A stretch of 64,000 bases of DNA from Ampullaceana balthica (taxonomy: Eukaryota; Mollusca; Gastropoda; Lymnaeidae). Position 1 is the stretch's first letter; every line of letters starts with the position of its first letter. Positions 55,596 through 64,000 of the stretch are shown here, one piece after another. The translations under genes and the position numbers were made by a program. Location of the stretch: contig CALYLW010001192.1 in the NCBI GenBank assembly GCA_944989445.1, forward strand, positions 195,264-259,263. Direction: 5' to 3'. Below the pieces are notes generated by a model, which had not been told where the DNA came from, made no database searches, and saw nothing but the letters and a program-made list of their open reading frames with translations.

Positions 55596-56216
55596 AGGGG
55601 GCTTAAGCGGTTGCGGGTTATTTCTGTTAATAAATTTTAATCATTGCGTGGATATTGTATTTTTTTAGAAATCATATAATTATTAATCATTCAAAATGAA
55701 AGGTTGTGCATTTTTTCTTCTTAAACACATATTTCATTTTCCATCTGCAATGTTAAACAAAAAACAAAAAAAAGCATAACTTTAATTATTAGTTTTGAAC
55801 TAATCATTGAATTTGCTTTCAACGTTGTTTGTTCAAGCTCCTGATATGAACTCACATTTAAATATTAGTGGCATTGAATGTAATGGAAGAAGGCTAGGTT
55901 TGTCTATAATAATTATTGTCAGCACGTGATCGGTTATATCAAGTCTTATGAACATCAGGCTTAAGCTAGGTTAATACAAATTATGTACACAACACAACTC
56001 ATCAAGATTACATTTAAATTTTAAAATACATACGCCGGGTAGAGGGATACTATTTTCCTCCAAATATTTCCCCCACCCTGTTAAATAATGTCTTCTTCCC
56101 CAAAATAAATCAGCCCAATAAGACTTTCAATACCAGACCGCTAAAAATACAAGCAGGTAACAGTCACACATGTTTACGTTAATACTGTCTATGGTAATAG
56201 CGTAGATAGAGATAAT
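55596..56216. other. No gene seen
   Basis: AT-rich sequence. Nothing recognised. Confidence 0.4.
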
Positions 56217-56712
56217 AAAATACAAAATACACAAACAGATTGTGCAATTACAACAATAAATGTGAGCTTTATTTTAAACTAAAACGACAATAGACGTTTC
56301 GTATAATGCCTTCATCAGTACAATAACATAAAATAGGTACTTACATATATTTAAATTCTTAAAACATATTATATCATAAAATAATTTAAAATATTCATGT
56401 AAAATAAAATGAAAGGAAAAACAAAAACAAACAAGGACACAGGATATAGAGAAAAGGAGGAATTATAATTTTTTTCTATATCCTGTGTCCTTGTTTGATT
56501 TTGTTTTTCCTTTCATTGTATTTTACATGAATATTTTAAATTATCTTATGATATAATATGTTTTATGAATTTAAATATATATAAGTACATATTTTATGTT
56601 ATTGTACTGATGAAGGCATTAGTCGAAACGTCTATTGCGTTTTAGTTTAAAATAAAGCTCAAATTTATTGTTTTAATTGCACAATTTGTTTGTGTGTTTT
56701 GTATTTTATTTA
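56217..56712. mobile_element. Head-to-head inverted repeat with hammerhead motifs, Penelope-like
   Basis: Two arms of about 235 bp (56217-56453 and 56478-56712) are near-perfect inverse copies, separated by about 24 bp. Each arm holds CTGATGAAGGCATTA, GAAACGTCTATTG and TTTTAGTTTAAAATAAAGCT. Penelope-like retroelements carry minimal hammerhead ribozymes of this form in their terminal repeats and often lie as inverted partial copies; this is the basis of the class call. There is no coding sequence. Confidence 0.6.
56607..56632 (+). ncRNA. Minimal hammerhead ribozyme motif (right arm)
   Basis: CTGATGA (56607-56613), a stem II that can pair GGC with GUC around an AUUA loop (56615-56624), GAAAC (56625-56629) and GUC (56630-56632) appear in the order required for a type I hammerhead with a very short stem III (AC/GU). 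Cleavage would follow the C of GUC at 56632. Stem I would form from ..GUA before and UAU.. after, only about three pairs including a wobble. The minus-strand copy in the left arm (56318-56293) keeps CTGATGA and GAAACGTC but its stem II is mispaired. Confidence 0.5.
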
Positions 56713-58107
56713 AAAGCTTTATCGCAGTTCCATTCTGTAAGATAGAGAGAAGAGGAGTGTGATGTGCACACTGTTTGACACCATGTCAGGGGCATGAAAA
56801 TATTTTTTGTTGTAAATATTTACAAGATTTTGCTTTATTTTTAAACTTGGTGTTGCCTAAAAAAGACAAGAACATTCTGCTCTCATTAATTGTGTACATA
56901 AGCAGAAGCTTGATGTATGCAGGCCGAAGTTGTTTTTTTGTGTGTGTAAAGTGCTAACGTCGTAGGTGCAATTCATAACAATATCCATGTATTCTTAAAG
57001 CGAAGAAGTGTCTATTTTCTAGAATATACCAGTTTAATGGACATTTCCTCATCACTTTAATTTATTACTCCCGTAAACATAAATTCCCTCTAAGGCCACG
57101 AGAAGGCAAGACAAACAACCTAAAGGAGTTGTGTGTTTTAGCTGAAAAGCAAAGTTGCTGTTATGAAAGAAAATTTAATACAGATAGCATAATGTGTAAT
57201 AATAGTAACATATGTATGTTCTTATACAAGTCTTAAATGATTTAATCATCGGGCCGTCAAATAGTATCTTTTCTGGTCATTGTTACATTGTAGACGTATT
57301 TTGACAAGAAGAAATCAGCATTGGAAGTCGAGATGGGGTCAATACAGTGTTTTGAACGTTTCGGCATATCTAACCATAATCAACCACATTGAGATGTAGA
57401 GGGGATTTATACTTTACAGCATGTACCGCTTAGAGCCAAGGGCCAATTTTTATGTTTTCTTATCAGGCTCATAAAATGAAAACAAAATAATTTGCTACCT
57501 AGCGCATGGATGGATCTATACCAACCTTGGTGCACAAGGACCTCAAGCACCTAATCAACCTGGAGTACGTAATTCAACCAAAGATGGAAATATATCAAGG
57601 CAAGTAATTGGTCCAAAAATGTAATCCAATTATGCAAATGAATTATAATATGCTATTTATTTCCAATGAAGTATGGACTCATATCAGGGAAAGGGATTGT
57701 ATTACGAATGAAATTCCATTATGCATCGTGATAATACTGGGTAAGTTATTCCTACAAAGAATGAAATAATATCGTTGGACTATTTGTGTCAAAGAGCAGG
57801 ACACGATTATGCAAATGGATTGAACTGGGTGGGGTACAAAATTAAATCTTAAATACTTAGCAGAGAGAGCACGGGTATAAGAGCTAGAATATATATATAT
57901 TAAGCTTACAATACATTTTCAAACCGCTTATGAGTCCAAATTAAAATTTTGTGAAGAATAATGCAGACAAACAATTGAGAAACCATGACATTAATTTTTA
58001 CCCGGAATTTAGATGATAAATGGTAATTACATGATTGAAACGCAATTAACATATTTTACCTAAAAAACAAAGGTCATGTTTTAGTTAATTTAATTTATCT
58101 CTTGTTT

Positions 58108-58156
<49 letters not shown>

Positions 58157-59160
58157 TTTTGAATTAAGAAAAAATTACAATTTTAAATTGCTAAAAGTAA
58201 ATAAGACTTCTCATTTTACAACGACTAAAAACATTTTTTTTATAAATATTTTGGCGCATTTAACACTAAATACCGAAATTAACCAGAAAATAACCGAAGT
58301 AATGATTCCCGCAGACCCAATATCAACTTCCTGTTGAAAAGCTCGCGTTAGGGTTTTCTATGAAAAGAAGAAAAAAAGCCTTCTGGAGGAAATAAAATGT
58401 GGACCTAGAACTAAGTTAGTTATAGTTCAGTGCTGAACGATCATGCATGCCAACAAAGGAAATTCCAAGTAACCGATAAACACGTGGGTCTTGATTTGGC
58501 AGGAAATTGGAATTAATGGTAAGCGGCATGGTGACCAGGATACTAAAATATAAGATAAGAGAAAATGAGAGAGATTTCATTCACGACTTTGTGAATTTAG
58601 AGAGCCTAGAGCAATGTTGATAAAATTAAAATTTATAGTGTGGAAAAGAATAAAACTTAGCAAATGAAAATTATGACAGGAATAGAAATTAGTTAATTAA
58701 TTAAGCATACAAATGGCATAAATTTAAGAGAAATGTATCTCTCAACGAATTTCCTCAATCAATACTTTACATTAAATTTAATATTTTGTATTTACATTTT
58801 TAAGATAAAAAAAAAGTATGGGGACTTTCCTACTAAATAGCAATATTATTGGCATTTTATAAATGCTAATGATAACTCATCAGTCCCATTGGTCTGTGTT
58901 GCTTTGATGCCTCCATTTGTAGTACGATGTTCACTGTCATTATCTTTGCAGTTTTATCGTTCAATTTTACTGATATTCTATCGTCGATATTTGTATGTTG
59001 ACCTCAGTGTGGTGTGTGCATGATGAAATCATTGTGGTGATAGTGTTTGTAACCTATGTCGTTATTTGTATGATGACGTCAGTATGTTATACAAGGCTGC
59101 AATATGACCATTTCTTCAACATCAAAATGAAAATGAAGTATATACTCAAGAAATGAGTTT
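56713..59160. other. No gene; (CT)n(TA)n tract
   Basis: AT-rich. At about 57340-57400 (minus) a phrase GTTGATTATGG...ATATGCCGAAACGTTC resembles a degraded hammerhead-like terminus. A compound microsatellite lies at 58108-58151. A 33-codon frame at about 57507-57608 (MDGSIPTLVHKDLKHLINLE...) shows no family. Confidence 0.35.
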
Positions 59161-59165
59161 AATTC

Positions 59166-60450
59166 AGGGCTGTCCAAAGTCCAGCATGTGGGCTAAACAC
59201 GGACCGCGCTTAAATTTTAACTTATCATCTTAAAAAATTAATTAACTGACATCTTATTTCTGTACAGAATTTACATTTATAAGAAAAGTCGAATTTGTAT
59301 CATGTTTTGTGTACGACAAATTTTTGAAAAATCGATGATGTGTTTTTATTTACTTATTGCTTGACCTTCGGAGTCTTAAAGACTAAACAATTGGATAATA
59401 TGTATTTGCTTCCGTTCGTTCTGGTGTCACAGACATTGAATTGCCATGGGCTAAAATATCTGTAATTATTACTTATTGTGGCGTAATGACTGTTGAGAAG
59501 AGTTGCTAGCAAAAATTGTCAGTAACACAGTCATCGAAGAGGATGGCACAACTTTTAAACTTTACTGTATCGTTCACCTACTAACAAGTTTTTCTTGCCG
59601 AACATCTTAGATGTGATCATGCCATTAAACCAGTGATACAATCTATAAACTCTATTCTCACCATAGCCCAGTTATACCACCAGTTTCAGAAGTTTCTTCG
59701 TGACATTCAAGGAGAATAAAAAGAGCTTTTGTATGATAATGATGTAATATGTCTCAGTCAGGGGATAGCACTTACTCTTTCCTTTACACTTTAAAAAAAA
59801 ATAGGCATACATGGAAAATACGGAAATTTTTTTTTATTAAACTACCTTATTCTGGTTTGCCGGCAGATTTTTCATTTTTATTTCATATCTCAAGAAATCT
59901 AAAACTTCTTAACACAAATCTTAAAGGGCACAATGCATTAGTAAGCCAAATACATTTCAATGAATTTGGGAAAAAGCTGCAACTTTTTCAATGTCAAGTG
60001 ACTCCAACGCAGGCTGATATCACACATTCACCCTCACTACAGCAAATCATGACATGTTTTCCAGAAAGAAACTTAAATGAGAAAAGGCAAAGGTAATTCA
60101 AAAGGCTATCAAAACACACACACACAATTATATAATAAATCACGACTCCATGGCCGATGAATTTAAAAGAATCTTGAAAGACTTTGAAAATATTGACAAG
60201 GAATATTTGTCATAAGCATGATGTTTGTTTGCCTCAACATACTTGTGTGAGCAGAGATTGTCAGGCTTTCAGTTTTAACAATCACCGTAAGAGGAAGAGA
60301 AAAAGTGGCTCTCACCTACGTGATATCAAAGTAACTATCTAGTAGCAATGAACTTGACATTGACTGTTTATTGCATGCAAGATATCACTTTCACCATTCA
60401 CATTAAAACTTCGCAATAAAAAAAAATTCTCAAAAAATGTAATTGTTGCC
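59166..60450 (+). pseudogene. Third hAT relic, GTF2IRD2/ZBED-like transposase
   Basis: It starts with a hAT-like end, CAGGGCTGTCCAAAGTCCAG. Across frames on +, traces of one transposase appear in order: a CIVH(Q)-like stretch near 59563, HAIKPVIQSINSILTIAQ (about 59620-59672), HQFQKFLRDIQGE (about 59679-59717), a WLSRG-equivalent LSQG near 59755, FHISRNLKLLNTNLKGHNAL (about 59881-59940), FGKKLQLFQCQVTPTQADIT, and a C-terminal HLRDI and SNELDIDCLLHA-like stretch (about 60320-60380). The same type as 19195-20798 but more decayed. The right terminus is unclear near 60440-60480. Confidence 0.65.
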
Positions 60451-60701
60451 TAATATTTGTATCCGACCCTCGCATATCTATACCTTTATAGTGTGTTACT
60501 TTATAGTTCAAATGTTTGAAATCCCCGAGGTTAATTGCTTGTTAAACTTTTTCGAAGCCTAATTTATTGATTTGTATGAACGCTTATTACGTATGTTTGA
60601 GTGCATGTATCAAGTACAGAATTGTTTTTTTTTAAATTTTTTTTTAAATTAAGCATATATTTAGTGTTATTTTTTTGTTAAATCTCTCATTTTCTTTCTC
60701 T

Positions 60702-60713
60702 GTATATATATAT

Positions 60714-60771
<58 letters not shown>
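60702..60771. repeat. (TA)n microsatellite
   Basis: TA repeats with AAATA interruptions, followed by TG repeats to about 60805. Confidence 0.9.
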
Positions 60772-61219
60772 TTAAATGTGTGTGCATGTGTCTGTGTGTG
60801 TGTTTGTGTGATGGTATTTTTGTTCATTTGCAAACGGTTTATTTTTGTTAATATCTACTTTTATTTTTGTTTTTACCAGCAGTTCCTTCAATAGGTTGTG
60901 AGGTGTTTCCAAGATTCTAATGTGCGACTGTCTTTCTTGAAAATGAACAGTTGTTCTTATTAAATTTGTCCACGTTTTTTCACATAAAAATATAAAGTGT
61001 TTCAAGATTTTGTTTTCATCCAATATTATAGAAAAGTAAAATCCATTTTCTTACAATTAATAAAATGCTTTTTTAAAATGTATTTAAAATATACACACAC
61101 ATAAACACACTAAGAGGGACTTCAAAATAGAAAAAAACAACAACAACCAATAAGCCTATTTATTTAAAAAACACGCACACTCACATACTCGTACATACAT
61201 ACAAACACAGAAAGGCTAT

Positions 61220-61253
<34 letters not shown>

Positions 61254-61397
61254 ATATAATAAATCACGACTCTATTTGTAAAAGCTCCCATTTCGAAAAC
61301 TAATATAAGCTGAAATAATGACCTCTCATCACATTATGTTTTGTAAAAAAACACCCTCTGTTAATGTCGAAACAAATATGTTCAATTTTATTAAGTA
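60772..61397. other. No gene; (AC)n at 61222-61251
   Basis: AT-rich with AC dinucleotide runs. The ACACACACA...ATAATATAATAAATCACGAC phrase (61222-61270) repeats that at 60112-60145, a short local duplication. Confidence 0.5.
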
Positions 61398-63210
61398 CTA
61401 GCAGACCCGTCGTGCGTTGCAACGATCTCGGTAATAAAACAATCCCATAAAAACAAAGTTTTTGACTATAAATCCCTTTTATATGAGACATAACTAACAG
61501 TATTGATTATTTTCAAACGCGACAAACATTTACAGACTGAATCTGTATTAACTCAACTTTGCTTCATAACCCTGGTTAGGGGGGGGGAAGAGGGGTAAAA
61601 GTCTGGTCACAGATTCGCTTGACAGAGCTCAGCGTGACACGTAAAATGTAAACAAAAGCACGGTGGTACTTCGATGGGTCGCCTCAACGCGTCAACTCAA
61701 ACTTTCACGTGAAAAAAAACAATAACAAACAGTGAATTTGAATTACATACGTTATATAAGGATGAACTAAAAATGCATTATTTTATTTACGGTACGTTCG
61801 ATCGATCTGAAATTGTGATACAATGCATTGTTAGGTGAGACGGGTCCGTGTGCCAAATTTCAGCTCGATCAGATCACTGGAAGTGGGTCATTTTCAACTT
61901 TTGTTTTTCCGCCCGCCCATGAGATGACGACAGAGATGACCGGCCGCGAAGTTAATATAAGGGATTTAAAAAGGAATACATATAGATAAAAAAAAGGAAT
62001 TAAATATACATTAAGGGTCACCGGGCTGAACAGTTTAACATATGAAGTTAAAAATCTGTTCATTTCAATCAATTTCATAGCAAATATATAAATATATTTA
62101 TCTATATTTATCAATATCGTGTAAAATTGAATGGGAAATATAATATAAAAAATTACTAAAAAAACACATTTAGCGCCCCTAGTCCCGAGAAAATGTAAAT
62201 TAGCAATTCAGTGCCCTATATTAATTTAAGTTAGGCTCTTAAGTTTTTAAATACCGATTTTGGTCAAAATCCAGTTATTTTCTCATTATCTAACACTTAA
62301 ACTAATTTTTATATAGCTAATATAATGAAAATATACATTAAGGGGCCCCCGGGCCCATTCGGTTTAAGATGTACATTTTGAAAACCTGTTCATTTAAATT
62401 CAGTTTCCTCATGGATATATTTCTCAAGATCGTTAAAAACTGAGTGGGAAATAATTTCTTAGAGTATCAAAAAATACATTTGGGGCCCCCGGCCCTGAAC
62501 AATTGGACATTAGAAGTGCAGTGCCATTTGTTATTTTAATGTGGGCTACCAAGTTTTTTATATACAAAGTTTGGTTAAGATCCAATCATTTACACAGTAG
62601 GTAACGCATAAACTAATTTTATATAGCTCATATTAGCAAAAAACGACATTAAGGGCCCCAAGGCCGAATTAGTGCAAGATATCAAGTTCAAAACACCTAT
62701 TTATTTCAATCAATTTTATAATGGATATATTTATCTATATTTCTCAAGATCTTTAATAATTGAATTGGGAATAAAACCTTAAACGTTTATGAAAAAAGAC
62801 ATTTTGGGCCCCCAGCCCCGAATAAATGAACATTAGGAAATTAGTGCCCTATAGTATTTTAATATAGGGTATCAAGTTGTTATGTACCAAGTTTGGTCAA
62901 GATCCATTCATTTTCCAAGCAGCTAAGCCTTAAACTAATTTGTATATAGCTCATATAAGAAAAAATTCTTATTATGGGCCCCCGGCGCCCAATGAGTATT
63001 AAATTTTTGAAAATAAAGTGGCCTATTTCCATCCCGGGAGCGTACTCAAAAGTCTCCAAAAGTTACATGGCGATCGGATGAATGGTTTAGTCAGCTATAA
63101 CAGACATGCATACATACATACATACATACATTCATACATACATACATACATACATACATACATACATACATACATACATACATACATACATTGATTTTTA
63201 TATATATAGA
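61398..63210 (-). mobile_element. Helitron-like non-autonomous element, minus orientation
   Basis: On minus the left boundary is A|TCTATATATATAAAAATC (63210) and the right CGACGGGTCTGCTAG|T (61398): 5'-TC, 3'-CTAG, A/T target. Behind the 5' end is a (GTAT)n array, then about six units of roughly 150 bp, each with a GGGGCCCCCGGGCCC-like palindrome and a TATATTAGCTATATAAA-like segment. The 3' third (about 61440-61960) contains GGGCGGGCGGAAA, TCAGATCGATCGAACGTACC and TTATGTCTCATATAAAAGGG, the landmarks dispersed over the window. No Rep/helicase is encoded. The element gives the order in which the dispersed fragments belong. Confidence 0.65.
63107..63190. repeat. (CATA)n microsatellite at the Helitron 5' end
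   Basis: About 20 CATA units with one interruption (TTCATA). It lies directly inside the element's 5' terminus. Confidence 0.95.
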
Positions 63211-63324
63211 TAAATTGTCAATTTTTTCCCCCGCGTGGTGTAGTGGAGTAGCCATGCATATGGATCATTGACGGACTGTCAATCCCCTTAGCGCCTTATA
63301 TATTAGATAAAATATTTATATATA

Positions 63325-63480
63325 AATTTCATGGTAGTCGGACACTTCGACCCCGGATGATTCAACCCCGGACGGTTCGACCACAGGACGTTTCGACCAC
63401 AGGACGTTTCGACCCGGTCGGTTCGACCACGGACAGTTCGACCACGGACAGTTCGACCACAAGACCTTTCGACGCTTTCG
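63325..63480. repeat. Tandem-motif transposon end, GACNGTTCGACCAC units
   Basis: About eight units of 15-18 bp reading GGACRGTTCGACCACAGGAC or close variants (TTCGACCCCGGATGATTCAA at the left). The layout resembles the ACGGCCCTGACAAA array of the MITE at 23871, so it may be one terminus of a comparable element. No inverse array is found before the window ends. Confidence 0.6.
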
Positions 63481-64000
63481 TATCTATACCATTGATTGTT
63501 TTTATATTTAAAAAAAAATATTATTTCGTATAGTTCTTAGCATTTTACTCCATTTACAATTCTAATTGTTTTAATATTTGATTACATTGTTGCAAAATAA
63601 TATTTGTGCATTATGAAATTAAAATGTAATTTTATTCAGATCGCCTTGTGTTTAAAATTTTAGTGATAAAGCTATTCCCTCCTCTAGTGGCGCTAATATC
63701 TCGGCCTTTGTGTCCATCTCTTTGTTATTATGGTGTCCTCTCGGGGTTACTGCGATGCCATGGGGCTGTTTTGTTGTGATTTTGTTTTTTGTTTTTGTTT
63801 TCTCCAAATTTATTAATTTTCTTTGAGATTCAAACTAGAAATTCATTATGGTTTATTTATTACTATGTTGGCTTTTATCGCTTCGTTTTTTTTTAAACAC
63901 GGTTAATTAAAGCAGTTTTCGCGCTAGTTGAACTAATAATCTCATTTAATTATTAATAATTGCCCATCATTTTAACTGTGATATCGGCATTTTCGTCTGA
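63481..64000. other. No gene; possible repeat shared with 33980-34370
   Basis: Shares GTTACTGCGATGCC and, at the window end, CTGTGATATCGGCATTTT with the earlier region. Otherwise AT-rich. Confidence 0.3.

Noticed and set aside
57507..57608. Short frame MDGSIPTLVHKDLKHLINLE...
   Set aside because: Only 33 codons, no family, no splice signals that would extend it convincingly.

Overview
The window looks like AT-rich, repeat-dense DNA from an animal, most likely a mollusc and probably a gastropod. The coding content is intron-split and of metazoan type: one GT14 / core-2 GlcNAc-transferase-like gene and two rhodopsin-like 7TM receptor copies. Everything else recognisable is eukaryotic transposon debris: LINEs, a tRNA-derived SINE, hAT, Ginger-type and Tigger-type DNA transposons, Helitrons, Penelope-like inverted copies and microsatellites. 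The species is inferred, not proven.

Layout. 1-17 kb: repeats only. These are a diverged tandem duplication, a LINE 3' fragment (2.4-2.7 kb), small hAT-type elements, palindromic Helitron-derived blocks (3.3-5.2 kb), a SINE (9.1 kb), a hAT-like shell enclosing a dead RNase H LINE (11.2-13.1 kb) and a hAT MITE with a perfect 8-bp target duplication (15.2-16.1 kb). 17.4-29.3 kb: a GT14 gene on + whose first two coding exons (17376-18193, 18851-18934) and last two (28554-28661, 29069-29256) are readable. They are separated by a 9.6-kb intron packed with transposons, and the exon expected to carry the catalytic Glu is not visible. 30-37 kb: LINE 3' ends and a Helitron with a nine-unit internal satellite. 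38.3-42.1 kb: receptor copy 1 on the minus strand, with a candidate promoter and leader exon 2.6 kb upstream. 44.7-47.7 kb: a Ginger-type transposon (TSD TATC) with a 5'-truncated LINE (12-bp TSD, intact RT ORF) inserted at its terminus. 51.4-55.6 kb: receptor copy 2, broken by a SINE and a 1-nt frameshift, with the same candidate promoter 2.7 kb upstream. 56.2-64 kb: a hammerhead-bearing inverted repeat, another decayed hAT, a second Helitron on the minus strand and a tandem-motif transposon end.

How the parts relate. The two receptors are tandem paralogues about 13 kb apart; the shared upstream block suggests promoter and leader exon were duplicated with the gene. The SINE and a LINE family share a 34-nt hairpin and GATAA-type tail in at least six copies, so the LINE probably mobilised the SINE, including the copy that disrupted receptor 2. 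There is no operon, CRISPR array or other prokaryotic system. All calls were made by eye; no alignment or database search was run.
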